A stretch of 64,000 bases of DNA from Mesorhizobium sp. M1D.F.Ca.ET.043.01.1.1 (GCF_003952385.1 NZ_CP034444.1:5469001-5533000); one strand, 5' to 3'; positions 45,287 through 55,105 are shown, counted from the stretch's first letter. Made by a program: numbers and translations. The notes: generated by a model from the sequence alone, not told the origin.

Positions 45287-45877
45287 TCAGCGTGCCTGCC
45301 CCTCAGCTTCCATTTCCGCCATGTCCTGGAACCTGTCGGCGATACGTGGATGCGCCCGCCCGCCATCACAGGCGCCAATGGCGATCAGCACCTCATCCGC
45401 ACCGGGTGCGTCCGGAACCTGGAAGTTGGCCGTCAGGAAGTGGGAGCGTTTGCCGGTTTCGCTCTTGTGGGTCATCGGCAGGGAAAGAAGGGCGCCTGGC
45501 CCGTTGCGGGTATTCGTGAAGCTCAGATAGGTCGTGCCGTCTACCGCCGTGCGGAACATATTGCCGAACCGCAAGGTATGGATCAGCGCCGATGCATGTT
45601 CGATCTCGCCATTGATGCCGACCGAAGCCGCCTTGCCGTAAGCCTCGACCTTATCCGCCGACAAGAGCGCCACCAATCGCTTAGTCATTTCGGCGCCAAG
45701 ACCCGGCGCCAACCGGAGGATCTCTGGGCGCAAATTTTCAACGAATCCTTGACCGGCCCACGGGTTCTTCAACACGGCTGCGACCACCACCATGGAGATC
45801 GGTTGGTCGGCTTTCTTGCCACCCTCGACGAATACTTCCTCGATGAATGTGCAGAACTTTCTCACTCCGTGATCCAT
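45287..45877 (-). CDS. Amino acid synthesis family protein (DUF1185)
   Basis: Protein of 196 residues of Pfam PF06684 (DUF1185, named amino acid synthesis). It begins HGVRKFCTFIEEVFVEGGK, contains VVAAVLKNPWAGQGFVENL and ends with a strand-helix block (DEVLIAIGACDGGRAHPRI). The fold is a variant of a chorismate-mutase type; an enzyme role in amino-acid metabolism has been suggested but not shown. It lies upstream of, and transcribed with, the ghrA remnant, and is divergent from the GAF/PucR regulator. Confidence 0.85.
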   Translation of the reverse strand: MDHGVRKFCTFIEEVFVEGGKKADQPISMVVVAAVLKNPWAGQGFVENLRPEILRLAPGLGAEMTKRLVALLSADKVEAYGKAASVGINGEIEHASALIHTLRFGNMFRTAVDGTTYLSFTNTRNGPGALLSLPMTHKSETGKRSHFLTANFQVPDAPGADEVLIAIGACDGGRAHPRIADRFQDMAEMEAEGQAR

Positions 45878-46042
45878 GGATTCCTCATCTGTTCGCTGGA
45901 TTGTGGCGCAACCTAATGAGCAACGACGGTGAATGTCTTCCTTCGTTAGGGAGGAAAAACAGAACGGCCGGCACTTCGAAACGATGTAGAATTCAGCTCC
46001 CGCGCATGCCTAACTCAGCGGGTCGTGGCGCAGGGAGCGATT

Positions 46043-47857
46043 GTGGACAGGAAGGCGCAAATCTCGGTTCTCAAAGATGTCGCGAGTGAGATCAATTCCG
46101 GCGGCGATCTTGTCATGATCCTGAAGCACTTGGTTTTCGCCGCCTGCCGCCATGCAAACTGGACGCTCGGTTCGATCATGTCGATCGATGCCGCTCATGG
46201 TTATGCCCATGTGATGGTTCGCTATGATCCGACGTTGATCGAGCGAACGCTCCCTGACCGTTGGGAACTGGCGACGAGCCCCTCGCTGATCGCCTTGAAG
46301 CGGAACGAGCCAGTCTATATCCGCGACGTGCGCGAATCCGAGGAGTTTCCAGGTTATCGCCGCGAAGCTTTCGAGCGAGATTACCGCACCGTCCTCGTCA
46401 TGCCTATGAACTGCAGCGACTTCGAGGGCCGGCCAATGGTGCTGAGCGTTGTGTCGCGGGATATCATGGAGGTCCCGGAAGAGGATTTGGCGTTTCTGGG
46501 TATGATCGTCCATCTCGGCGCCATCGCGATCGAGAGGGAGCAGCGGCTGGAAGCCGAACGGCAGGCCGGAGACAGGTTGCAAAAGGCGCTCAAGGCGCAC
46601 ACCTCCCTACTTGAACACGTGCTTGCAGACGGCTCAGTGTCTTCATTGTCGGCGATGGTCGGCAGCCTGCTGCCCAATCCGGTCGTCGTCGTCGATTTTA
46701 CTGCGAACCAGATTATCGCCGGCCGCTCGCCAAGCGAGGTGCAGTTCGATGATGCCGCTTGGCAATCAGCAGCGGCCGGTCCGCTGAGCCGACAACTGGG
46801 AAAGGCAGCACGCGATACAATTGAGCGGGGCGGCAACAGCGGGGCGACGCTTTTTCTCGATGACGGCAGCTCCCGGCTCAATCTCGCCGCCCGCATCGAG
46901 CCCTTGACGGTCGACCGCCAACTTGTCGGGGCATTGATCATCTTTTCCACGTCGCGTGCCTTCAGCGATCTGGACCAGTTGCTGCTTGACAGCGCCAAGT
47001 TCGCGCTCAGCGTCCAAATGATGCGCAGTTTCATCCGATTCCGTTTCGAAACCCGCACACAGACCGAGCTTTTCTTCGAGGTGGTGGAGCGGCGTTGGCG
47101 CGACGCGGCAGATGTCCAGCAGCGAGCCCAGCGGCTCGGCATTAATTTCATGACGACTCAGCAAATCGTCGTCGTCGACTTTCCCGAGAGCGCGAAGAAT
47201 CTTGGCGGAACGTCCGTCGATCTGCATCACAGTCTCGCTCGTATCATGCAGCAAGCTTCCGTTCCCGCGTGCGTCGTGGCCATCGATGGCGGGCTGGTGT
47301 GCCTCATTCCCAATGACGAGGTCTGGAAACAGGAGCGGACATCGAAACTGATGCGGCGCATCGCAGCGGATCTTGGCCAATATTTTGACGAACAACCGAT
47401 CGTCATCGCCAGCAACGCCTGTGCCACCCTGACGGATTATCCGTTGGCTTGGGATCGCTGCAGCCGCATGATTGCCATCGCCCGTTCGTTCGGTCGGACC
47501 GGTGCGCTGTCCGGGCAGGATTTTGGGCCGTTGCCGATGCTCGTAGCGGCCGCGGGCGTCGACGACGTACGCGCTTTCGTTCAGGAAAGCGTCGGCGCCA
47601 TCGCCGCCCATGACCGCCAGCATGGCACGCCCTATCTGAAAACGCTGTCGACTTATCTGAGGGAGGGCTGCCGCAGTGGCGCCTGCGCCGATGCGATGGG
47701 CCTGCACGTAACCACGCTGCGCTATCGCCTGTCGCGAATCCAGGAAATGTTCGGCATCGATGTCGAGACGCCAGAGCGACGCTTTGCCATCGAATTGGCC
47801 ATTCACCTGCATGGTGTCACGGAAGGTCGTTCTTCGGCGGAAGATCAATCGACCTGA
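46043..47857 (+). CDS. GAF/PucR-type transcriptional regulator
   Basis: Regulator of 604 residues. An N-terminal GAF domain (about 20-170) probably binds an effector, the middle is a second sensing region (NPVVVVDFTANQIIAG, then an ACVVAIDGGLVCLIPND strand), and the C-terminus has a PucR/CdaR-type HTH (about 545-585: ADAMGLHVTTLRYRLSRIQEM). The GTG at 46043, after AGGGAG at 46032-46037, is preferred; a GTG at 46025 would add six residues. It heads the catabolic cluster and is the natural candidate to control it. Confidence 0.8.
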   Translation: MDRKAQISVLKDVASEINSGGDLVMILKHLVFAACRHANWTLGSIMSIDAAHGYAHVMVRYDPTLIERTLPDRWELATSPSLIALKRNEPVYIRDVRESEEFPGYRREAFERDYRTVLVMPMNCSDFEGRPMVLSVVSRDIMEVPEEDLAFLGMIVHLGAIAIEREQRLEAERQAGDRLQKALKAHTSLLEHVLADGSVSSLSAMVGSLLPNPVVVVDFTANQIIAGRSPSEVQFDDAAWQSAAAGPLSRQLGKAARDTIERGGNSGATLFLDDGSSRLNLAARIEPLTVDRQLVGALIIFSTSRAFSDLDQLLLDSAKFALSVQMMRSFIRFRFETRTQTELFFEVVERRWRDAADVQQRAQRLGINFMTTQQIVVVDFPESAKNLGGTSVDLHHSLARIMQQASVPACVVAIDGGLVCLIPNDEVWKQERTSKLMRRIAADLGQYFDEQPIVIASNACATLTDYPLAWDRCSRMIAIARSFGRTGALSGQDFGPLPMLVAAAGVDDVRAFVQESVGAIAAHDRQHGTPYLKTLSTYLREGCRSGACADAMGLHVTTLRYRLSRIQEMFGIDVETPERRFAIELAIHLHGVTEGRSSAEDQST

Positions 47858-47870
47858 CCTTTCGGATCGG

Positions 47871-47883
47871 CCCCCCCCCCCCC
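47871..47883. repeat. Run of 13 cytosines
   Basis: A homopolymer of 13 C lies between the regulator's stop (47857) and the flavin reductase gene (48000). Such tracts slip during replication and can alter promoter spacing; it may also be a sequencing weak point. Confidence 0.9.
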
Positions 47884-47999
47884 GTCTCTTACCGCAAACA
47901 GCAGCAATATTTCCCGCGCTCTTCCAGCTGAGTGAAGGAAGAAGGTCGCTCTTCTTGCGGTTAGCCTTCAACTGACAACCAACAGGAGGCGCTGATCCC

Positions 48000-48986
48000 A
48001 TGTTGACCACGGGAACCGCAAAGATTCCGACGGCCATCGACCCAATCGCGTTGCGTCGGGCTTTCGGAACCTTTGTCACCGGCGTCACCATCATCACCAC
48101 GCGGGACACGGACGGCAATCCGCGCGGCATGACGGCCAATTCCTTCACCTCGGTTTCGCTCGATCCGCCGCTGCTGCTCGTCTGCGTCGCAAAATCGGCG
48201 TCAAGCTTTGCTGCCTTTACGACGGCGGATTCCTTTGCGGTTAACCTGCTACATGAGGGACAGGTCGACATCTCGGCGATCTTCGCCTCGAAATCCCCCG
48301 ATAAATTCCAGTCCGTCAATCACGACCGCGTTCATACCGGCGCGCCAATCCTGACGGACAGCCTTACCTGGTTCGACTGCACGATCTACAACAGGGTCGA
48401 TGCAGGCGATCATGTCATCCTGATCGGCCAGGTGCAGGCTTTCGGTACGAGCCCTTCAGCGCCGCTGGGCTTTTGCCGCGGCCGATACGCGAGCGTCAAG
48501 GATCCGCTGCCGTCCGGCTGGCTGGCCTCGCACAACATGATCATCGGTTATCTGATCGAAGCCAGCGGTGAGATCCTGCTGCGAGCGGATGGAAGCGGTG
48601 GCTGGGCTCTGCCAACGGCCAAACGCCGTAAGGCCGGCAGCGAACTGCCGCTCAACGACGGAAAATCCCTCAAGCTGCTGTCAGACAACACCTTTCTTTA
48701 CTCGATCTTCGATGTTGCTGACTGCGACCCCGGTTATCTAATCTATCGCGCCCGACTTGCCGATGGCGGACAAGGGCGCGACCTGCCGGAAGACCTGCGG
48801 TTCTTTGCCATTGACAAGCTGCCCTATGACCTCATCCCGACCCGGGAATTGCGGGCGATGCTCCGCCGCTATGTCCGCGAGCGCAAGCAGGAACGCTTTG
48901 GCATCTACATGGATTCCGGCGACGGCGGGCGACTGGCAATGATCGAGGGCGAGGCCCGCTCGTGGCATCAGGCCATTCAAGACTAA
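48000..48986 (+). CDS. Flavin reductase with extra C-terminal domain
   Basis: FMN reductase of 328 residues. Residues 15-170 are a typical flavin-reductase-like domain (RAFGTFVTGVTIIT, GMTANSFTSVSLDPPLLLVCV, FAVNLL). Residues 175-328 are an added domain. Its start (GEILLRADGSGGWALPTAKR) hints at a degraded NUDIX-like fold without the catalytic box. It should supply FMNH2 to the luciferase-like oxygenase nearby. The role of the extra domain is unknown. Confidence 0.85.
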   Translation: MLTTGTAKIPTAIDPIALRRAFGTFVTGVTIITTRDTDGNPRGMTANSFTSVSLDPPLLLVCVAKSASSFAAFTTADSFAVNLLHEGQVDISAIFASKSPDKFQSVNHDRVHTGAPILTDSLTWFDCTIYNRVDAGDHVILIGQVQAFGTSPSAPLGFCRGRYASVKDPLPSGWLASHNMIIGYLIEASGEILLRADGSGGWALPTAKRRKAGSELPLNDGKSLKLLSDNTFLYSIFDVADCDPGYLIYRARLADGGQGRDLPEDLRFFAIDKLPYDLIPTRELRAMLRRYVRERKQERFGIYMDSGDGGRLAMIEGEARSWHQAIQD

Positions 48987-49006
48987 CCCGAAATCAGGAA
49001 GCGACG

Positions 49007-50518
49007 ATGAAGACGACGGTGAAATCGCTCGAGGGAATGCGCCTCAACCTCTTTATCGACGGCCGGTTTGTCGAACCGACATCCGGTCGCTACCTGGACA
49101 GTTTCGACCCGACCACCGCGGAGGCCTGGTATCAGTTTGCGGAAGCCGACGCCAACGATGTGCGAGTGGCGGTTGAGGCGGCGCAAAAGGCATTCGTCAA
49201 TCCTGCCTGGCGACGTATGACGCAGACCGATCGCGGTAATCTGGTGCGCAAGCTGGCCGATCTAGTTCTCGCCAATGCCGACGACCTCGCGCTGATCGAA
49301 ACACGCGACAATGGCAAGCTGATCAAGGAAATGCGGGCGCAGATGCGCTCAATCCCGGACTCTTACACTTACTTTGCCGGCATGGCTGACAAACTGCAGG
49401 GCGATACGATCCCGGTCAACAAGCTGGACCAGCTCAACTTCAACATGCGCGAACCGATCGGCGTCGTCGGCATGATCACACCCTGGAACTCGCCGCTGAT
49501 GATGTTGACAGGAACGCTCGCTCCCTGTTTGGCGATTGGCAACACCATCGTCATCAAGCCTTCCGAGCACGCGACGGCCTCGACGCTGGCCTTGGCCGAG
49601 CTAATCATGGAAGCGGGGTTTCCGGCCGGCGTTGTCAACGTCGTCTCGGGAACGGGTGCGGTAACCGGCGACGCGCTGACGCGGCAAAAGGGCATCGCAA
49701 AATACGTCTTCACCGGCAGCACGGATACCGGCCGTAAAATTGCTGCTAACGCGGCGACCAACCTTGCGCAGTGCCAGATGGAACTCGGCGGCAAATCTCC
49801 CCACGTGATCTTTTCCGACGTTGATATCGAAAAGGCCGTTAATGGGGTCGTTTCGGGCGTCTTCGCAGCTGCGGGCCAGACCTGCGTCGCCGGCTCGCGC
49901 TGCTTCGTGGAGGCCAGCGTCTACGACCGCTTCATCGAAGCGTTGGTGGAACGCACCAACCGCATCACCGTCGGCCACCCATTGGAGGACAAGACGGATA
50001 TCGGCCCGCTGGCCCTGTCGGCGCAGCTGGCGAAAGTTGAGTCCTACGTTGCTTCGGGCGTCAAGGAAGGGGCACGGATCGCGTCAGGCGGCAACCGTCC
50101 TCAGGCGCAAGAACTCGCCCGCGGCTGGTATTTCGAGCCGACCGTCATGATCGACGCCAAGAACGATATGTCCTTCATGCGCGATGAGCTTTTCGGACCG
50201 GTCGTTGGTGTCATGCCCTTTTCCTCGGAAGAAGACATGATCGAACTCGCCAACGACACACGCTACGGCCTCGCGTCCGGGATCTGGACCCAGAATATCG
50301 ACCGGGCGATGCGCTTCGCCAACCGGATCGATGCGGGTACCGTTTGGATCAACACCTACCGGTCAGCAGCCTACATGTCCGCAAATGGCGGCTTCAAGGA
50401 AAGTGGTTACGGCAGGCGTGGCGGTTTCGACGTCATGCGCGAGTTCTCCAGGGCAAAAAATGTCGTCATCGACTATTCCGGCGCCATGCAGGATCCCTTT
50501 GTCATTCGACTGCGCTGA
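49007..50518 (+). CDS. NAD(P)-dependent aldehyde dehydrogenase
   Basis: Aldehyde dehydrogenase of 503 residues, normal length for the family. The general base Glu is in MELGGKSPHV and the nucleophile Cys in AAAGQTCVAGSR, with the NAD-binding VFTGSTDTGRKI. Close in character to betaine-aldehyde and hydroxymuconic-semialdehyde types, without a firm assignment. It follows the flavin reductase gene by 20 bases and precedes the monooxygenase gene by 41, so they form one operon. It likely oxidises the aldehyde released by the oxygenase or hydrolase step. Confidence 0.93.
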   Translation: MKTTVKSLEGMRLNLFIDGRFVEPTSGRYLDSFDPTTAEAWYQFAEADANDVRVAVEAAQKAFVNPAWRRMTQTDRGNLVRKLADLVLANADDLALIETRDNGKLIKEMRAQMRSIPDSYTYFAGMADKLQGDTIPVNKLDQLNFNMREPIGVVGMITPWNSPLMMLTGTLAPCLAIGNTIVIKPSEHATASTLALAELIMEAGFPAGVVNVVSGTGAVTGDALTRQKGIAKYVFTGSTDTGRKIAANAATNLAQCQMELGGKSPHVIFSDVDIEKAVNGVVSGVFAAAGQTCVAGSRCFVEASVYDRFIEALVERTNRITVGHPLEDKTDIGPLALSAQLAKVESYVASGVKEGARIASGGNRPQAQELARGWYFEPTVMIDAKNDMSFMRDELFGPVVGVMPFSSEEDMIELANDTRYGLASGIWTQNIDRAMRFANRIDAGTVWINTYRSAAYMSANGGFKESGYGRRGGFDVMREFSRAKNVVIDYSGAMQDPFVIRLR

Positions 50519-50559
50519 CCGTCAGAAACACTGGGACAAACCATCCAAGGGAGATTGAA

Positions 50560-51639
50560 ATGAAATTTGCCGTCTCATTGGGCATGGAGCGTTTCTCGCC
50601 AGAAACCTCGATGACGGCCGTAATGGACAATCTGCTGCAACTTGCCAAGATCGCAGACGCCGGCGGGTTTGAGACGATCTGGACGCCGGAGCACCACACA
50701 ATCGAGTGCACGATATCACCCAATCCGTTTCAGATCCTCACGTGGGTATCCCAGCATACGAGCCGTATCCGCCTGGGAACGGCAACGCTTGCCGCCGCCT
50801 ATTGGAATCCAATCCGTCTCGCTGGCGAAGCCGCACTGTGCGATCACCTTACGAACGGGCGCCTGGAATTCGGCATCGCCCGCGGCGCCTATCAGTACGA
50901 GTTCGACCGAATGGCGCCGGGCGTCCAGCAGCAGGAGGGCGTCGGCTACATGAAGGAACTGGTGCCAGCGGTCCAGAAGCTTTGGGCCGGTGACTATGCG
51001 CATGAGGGCCAGTACTGGAATTTTCCGCGAGCGACCTCGGTGCCGAAGCCGCTGCAGAAGGGGGGTCCTCGCATCTGGGTCGCCGCCCGCGATCCTGGCA
51101 CCTTCGACTGGGCGATCGGCATCGGCGCCAACATCCTCTCCACGCCGCTCTCGCTTCCGGCGGCGGAAATCGGCGTGCTCGCCAGCAAGTTCAACAAGGC
51201 GGTCGCCGATCATCCCGAGGTGAAACGCCCAAAATTCATGATGCAGCGGCGCACTTGTGTCTACGACAGGGCCGACGACTGGCATCTCGCCGTCGAGCAC
51301 AGCATGAACTATGGTCGCTATTTCGAAAACCTCATGCAGAACATTGGCACCGTGAAGAACGGTTTCCCGGAGGCCGTGCCCTTCGAAAGCGTTAAGGGCC
51401 GCGACAACTACAACCCGGAAAATATCCGCAAGAACCTGATGTTCGGAACGCCCGACGAAGTGATCGAGAAGCTGCTCGACTACGAAGCAGCTGGCGTCGA
51501 TCAATATTGTCTCGGCCTCAGCTTCAATCTGCCCTTCGAACTGCAGAAGAAGACGCTTCGCCTGTTCACAGACGAGGTCATGCCCTTCTTTGCGCAACGC
51601 GAGCGCGAAACCCAGCAACTGGCCGCGGCAGGGTATTAG
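50560..51639 (+). CDS. Luciferase-like FMN-dependent monooxygenase
   Basis: LLM-class flavin monooxygenase of 359 residues. The TIM-barrel signs are FAVSLGMERFSPE, then IWTPEHHTIECTISPNPFQILTWV, RIRLGTATLAAAYWNPIRLAGEAALCDHLTNGRLEFGIARG, and late GTPDEVIEKLLDYEAAGVDQYCLG. It needs FMNH2 from a separate reductase, which the cluster encodes. Proteins of this group open N-heterocycles, cleave C-N or C-S bonds, or hydroxylate alkanes. The substrate cannot be read from sequence alone. Confidence 0.93.
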   Translation: MKFAVSLGMERFSPETSMTAVMDNLLQLAKIADAGGFETIWTPEHHTIECTISPNPFQILTWVSQHTSRIRLGTATLAAAYWNPIRLAGEAALCDHLTNGRLEFGIARGAYQYEFDRMAPGVQQQEGVGYMKELVPAVQKLWAGDYAHEGQYWNFPRATSVPKPLQKGGPRIWVAARDPGTFDWAIGIGANILSTPLSLPAAEIGVLASKFNKAVADHPEVKRPKFMMQRRTCVYDRADDWHLAVEHSMNYGRYFENLMQNIGTVKNGFPEAVPFESVKGRDNYNPENIRKNLMFGTPDEVIEKLLDYEAAGVDQYCLGLSFNLPFELQKKTLRLFTDEVMPFFAQRERETQQLAAAGY

Positions 51640-51640
51640 G

Positions 51641-52450
51641 ATGACTGATACGCCGCGTCATACGGTCGGAGATGTGGTCCTGAACTATAGGGTTGACGGC
51701 AATGGGGCAGAGCCGCTGGTGCTCATCCACGGTGTCGGTTCCTACCTTGAAGCCTGGAGCGGAGTCGTCGAGCGGCTGAAGCATCGGTTCACCATCCTGA
51801 CGTTCGACCTTCGGGGTCACGGAAACTCGTCGCGCGTCAAAGGCCGCTACGAGATCGACGATTTCGTTGCCGAAACACTTGCGTTGGCGGACAGTGTCGG
51901 CTTCGACCGTTTCCATCTGGCCGGTTTTTCGCTTGGCGGGTTGATCGCACAGCGGTTGGCACTGACGCATCTTCCGCGCATTCAGCGCCTGGTTCTCCTT
52001 TCGACGGTCGCGGGACGCACGCCCGAGGAGCGGGAGCGCGTTCTCGCCCGCCTCGCCGCTCTTCGCAGCGGCGAACCGGGATCGCACTATGACGCATCCC
52101 TGTCGCGTTGGCTGACTGAGGATTTCCAGAAGAAGAATCCCGATCTGATCGCAACGCTTAGGCAGCGAAATTCTCAGAACGATCCGGACTGTTACGCTTC
52201 TGCCTACCGGGTTCTCGCCGAGACCGACTTCGGCGGTTTTCTCGACCAGATTCGCTGCCCGACGTTGATTGCAACCGGCGAGGAGGATGCAGGCTCCAAT
52301 CCGCGCATGGCAAGATATATGCACGAGCGCATCCCTGGCTCCGAGCTCCGCGTCCTTCCGGGGCTGCGGCATTCAATCCTGACGGAAGCACCCGATCTCG
52401 TCGCATCGATGATGGCGGACTTTTTGACCGTGCCGGAGACCGTGAAATGA
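51641..52450 (+). CDS. Alpha/beta-fold hydrolase
   Basis: Hydrolase of 269 residues. The oxyanion motif HGVGSY is near residue 30, the nucleophile Ser lies in GFSLGG (near residue 95), and the His in RHSILTEAP near the C-terminus, with the Asp in an ATGEEDAG-type loop. It starts one base after the monooxygenase stop (TAGGATG), so expression is tightly linked. It probably cleaves an ester, amide or ring product of the oxygenase, as RutD does in pyrimidine breakdown. Its own stop overlaps the NIPSNAP gene (ATGA). Confidence 0.92.
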   Translation: MTDTPRHTVGDVVLNYRVDGNGAEPLVLIHGVGSYLEAWSGVVERLKHRFTILTFDLRGHGNSSRVKGRYEIDDFVAETLALADSVGFDRFHLAGFSLGGLIAQRLALTHLPRIQRLVLLSTVAGRTPEERERVLARLAALRSGEPGSHYDASLSRWLTEDFQKKNPDLIATLRQRNSQNDPDCYASAYRVLAETDFGGFLDQIRCPTLIATGEEDAGSNPRMARYMHERIPGSELRVLPGLRHSILTEAPDLVASMMADFLTVPETVK

Positions 52451-52761
52451 TCGTTGAAGAGCGTATCTATCGCATAAGATCGGGCAAAACCTCCGAATAT
52501 TTGAAGCTTGTGCGCGAGGAGGGGCTGGCAATCCAGGAACCGATTCTCGGCGGACTGATCGGCTATTTCGTCACCGAGGTCGGGCCGCTGAACCAGGTGG
52601 TCCATCTGTGGCGATATGCCGATTTCGCCGATCGCGTCGCGCGCCGGCGCACGTTGTCGGAAGATTCGCGCTGGCGGGCCTTCATTCCGAAACTGACGGC
52701 GCTGATCGAAAGCGCGGAAAACCGTATCCTTCTTCCGACCGATTTTTCACCACTCCAATAG
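52447..52761 (+). CDS. NIPSNAP family protein
   Basis: Small ferredoxin-like protein of 104 residues. The pattern IVEERIYRIRSGKTSEYLKLVREEGL and the later HLWRYADFADRVARR are typical for NIPSNAP. These are often found next to catabolic oxygenases, where they may act as accessory or ring-cleaving proteins, but their function is open. It overlaps the hydrolase gene by four bases, so it is the last enzyme gene of the operon. Confidence 0.85.
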   Translation: MIVEERIYRIRSGKTSEYLKLVREEGLAIQEPILGGLIGYFVTEVGPLNQVVHLWRYADFADRVARRRTLSEDSRWRAFIPKLTALIESAENRILLPTDFSPLQ

Positions 52762-52968
52762 AAGAAGGGAAACGCAAGGCAAACCCTGAAGCCAACCGGC
52801 GCACGGTGGAGTTGCACTGCAGTAAATGCACCTCGGTTTGGAGGAAGTGTAGCAGCAAAAATCCTCCGTGTTCGCGGAAGACGATCTAGCTGACATGCCC
52901 CTTAATTGATCCTCGTCAAGAAATTGCGGGTCGGGAACATCCGTATCGTTGAAACATGGGAGCCATTG

Positions 52969-54174
52969 GTGACAGAGCGATTGAGAGTAGAGAATCTGTA
53001 TAAGATTTTCGCCCCTTCACCCACCAGAGCCATGACGCTGCTCGCCACCGGCGCGGATAAGGCGCGCGTCCTTGCGGAGACCGACGCCGTCGTCGGTCTG
53101 AATAACGTCTCGCTTTCCGTTCCCTCAGGCGCGATCTACATGGTCATGGGCCTTTCGGGGTCCGGCAAATCGACGCTGGCGCGTTGCATCAACAGGCTGA
53201 ACGAACCAACGGCAGGCAAGATCCTGCTCGACGATATCGACATCGTGCCACTATGCGAGGACGCGCTTCGCGAATTGCGGCGCACGCGCATCTCCATGGT
53301 CTTCCAGCATTTTGCCTTGTTGCCAAACAAATCGGTGATCGAAAATGCCGAATTCGGCCTGAAGTTGCGTGGCGTTTCCGCCGCGCCGCGACGCAAGCGC
53401 GCTGAAGAGGTGCTGGCGATCGTCGGTCTCGCCAAATGGGCCTATCATCGCCCGCATGAACTCTCCGGCGGCATGCGCCAGCGTGTCGGCTTGGCGCGGG
53501 CGCTGGCGACCGATGCCGACGTCCTCATAATGGACGAAGCCTTCAGCGCCCTTGACCCGCTGATCAGGACCGAGATGCAGGATGAGTTGCTGCGGCTGCA
53601 GCACACGCTGAAGAAGACCATCCTCTTCATCACTCATGACTTCCAGGAGGCGCTGAAACTCGGAACGCGCATCGCCATTATGTCCGAAGGCGAATTGGTG
53701 CGCGAGGGAACACCGCAATCGATCGTGCTCGAACCAGGCAGCGATTATGTCGCCGCCTTCACGCGCGAAGTCGACCGGTCGCGATTGTTTGACGCACGGT
53801 CGGTGATGCGCACCGGTTCGACGGTGTCAGGCGTTGGTTCGGCGCGGATCGTCGGCGACGCCGAGCATCCCGAGGCCATGAGTTTTGCCATCGACGCGTC
53901 GAACCGCATCGTCGGCTGTCTCGACGCTGCGGCCCTGCAACAGGTAAAGGCTGGCAAGCCGGTCGATGCCCTTTTGACGCGTGATTTCGTCGCGGTGGGC
54001 GGCACCACCAAGCTCGTGGATGTCGCTGGCTTGTATCAGAGCGGCAAGGCAATGGCGGTCATTGACGAGGACGGCTGCTTCCTCGGCATGCTTGAACCCG
54101 AACATATCCTTGGACGGATCGCCTCGGCGGCGAGATCGACAGCGCCTGCTTCGATGGGAGGCCACAATGCTTGA
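52969..54174 (+). CDS. ProV-type betaine ABC transporter ATPase
   Basis: Cytoplasmic ATPase of a type II betaine/proline importer, 401 residues. Walker A is GLSGSGKST (about 60-68), the signature LSGGMRQRV and Walker B ADVLIMDEAFSALDP follow, and two tail CBS-like segments (VDALLTRDFVAVGG) are present, which regulate osmotic activity in ProV/OpuA. The GTG at 52969 is used because GGGAG is six bases upstream. It overlaps the permease gene by eight bases. The substrate in this context may be a betaine-like catabolite rather than an osmolyte. Confidence 0.9.
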   Translation: MTERLRVENLYKIFAPSPTRAMTLLATGADKARVLAETDAVVGLNNVSLSVPSGAIYMVMGLSGSGKSTLARCINRLNEPTAGKILLDDIDIVPLCEDALRELRRTRISMVFQHFALLPNKSVIENAEFGLKLRGVSAAPRRKRAEEVLAIVGLAKWAYHRPHELSGGMRQRVGLARALATDADVLIMDEAFSALDPLIRTEMQDELLRLQHTLKKTILFITHDFQEALKLGTRIAIMSEGELVREGTPQSIVLEPGSDYVAAFTREVDRSRLFDARSVMRTGSTVSGVGSARIVGDAEHPEAMSFAIDASNRIVGCLDAAALQQVKAGKPVDALLTRDFVAVGGTTKLVDVAGLYQSGKAMAVIDEDGCFLGMLEPEHILGRIASAARSTAPASMGGHNA

Positions 54175-55105
54175 TGCCGATGATCTAGCCATCTTTCCGG
54201 TGGACCAGTGGATTGCAGACGCCGTCCAATGGGTCGCGCTCCACCTCCGTCCACTGTTTCTTGCAATCAAGTGGCCGGTCGAAAACCTGTTGTCGTTCAA
54301 CGATTACATACTGCACGAAATTCCGTTTCCGATCTTCGTCGTTCTGGTGTTCTTGACCGCCTATCGGCTTGCCAGCATCGGCATCGCGGTGTTCAGCGCC
54401 ATCTCACTTGTCGTGATCGCAGCCATCGGTGTCTGGACCGAGGCCATGACAACGCTTTCGCTGATTACCACGGCCATCGTGTTTTGCACCGCCATCGGCG
54501 TGCCGACCGGCATCTGGTGTGCTCGTAACGACAAGGTCTGGAGCGTGGTGCGGCCGGTGCTCGACATTATGCAGACCACACCGACGTTCGTTTACCTCGT
54601 GCCGGTCGTCATGCTGTTCGGCGTGGGCACAGTGCCGGGCGAAGTGGCGGTCGTAACAGCAGCTGCACCGCCGCTAATCCGCTTCACCAATCTGGGTATT
54701 CGCATGGTAGAGCAGGAAATGGTCGAAGCAGGTCTCGCCTTCGGCGCCGATAAGCGGCAGCTTCTGTGGGAAATACAGCTGCCGTTGGCTATCCCCACCA
54801 TTCTCGGAGGACTGAACCAGACCGTGCTGACTGCGATGGTGATGTCCGTAGTCGTCGCCATGATCGGCGCGGAAGGCCTTGGCCTCGTGGTTCTCCAAGG
54901 TCTCGGACGTCTCGATGTCGGTCGCGCCGCCGTCGGTGGCATCGCCATCGTCCTGCTCGCCATGATGCTTGATCGGATCACCCAGCAGCTTGCCCAGCCG
55001 ACCGACCGCAAGCGCAGGTCGGTGCTGCGCTACCTTTTCAATCTTTTCAAGGGTGAGCGATCGCAGGAGGCCATCGCAACATCCGCAGCGAACCGCACGC
55101 ATTGA
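54167..55105 (+). CDS. ProW-type ABC transporter permease
   Basis: Inner-membrane permease of 312 residues. Five to six membrane helices follow a soluble start; the ATPase-contact loop (EAGLAFGADKRQLLWEIQLPLAIPTILGGL) and IMQTTPTFVYLVPVVMLFG are characteristic of the ProW/OpuAB group. The start overlaps the ATPase gene. It works with the ATPase and the binding protein downstream. Confidence 0.92.
   Translation: MLDADDLAIFPVDQWIADAVQWVALHLRPLFLAIKWPVENLLSFNDYILHEIPFPIFVVLVFLTAYRLASIGIAVFSAISLVVIAAIGVWTEAMTTLSLITTAIVFCTAIGVPTGIWCARNDKVWSVVRPVLDIMQTTPTFVYLVPVVMLFGVGTVPGEVAVVTAAAPPLIRFTNLGIRMVEQEMVEAGLAFGADKRQLLWEIQLPLAIPTILGGLNQTVLTAMVMSVVVAMIGAEGLGLVVLQGLGRLDVGRAAVGGIAIVLLAMMLDRITQQLAQPTDRKRRSVLRYLFNLFKGERSQEAIATSAANRTH

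Noticed and set aside
46766..48319. 517-residue minus-strand frame across the regulator and flavin reductase genes
   Set aside because: It crosses two well-supported genes and the C tract, and has no domain of its own.
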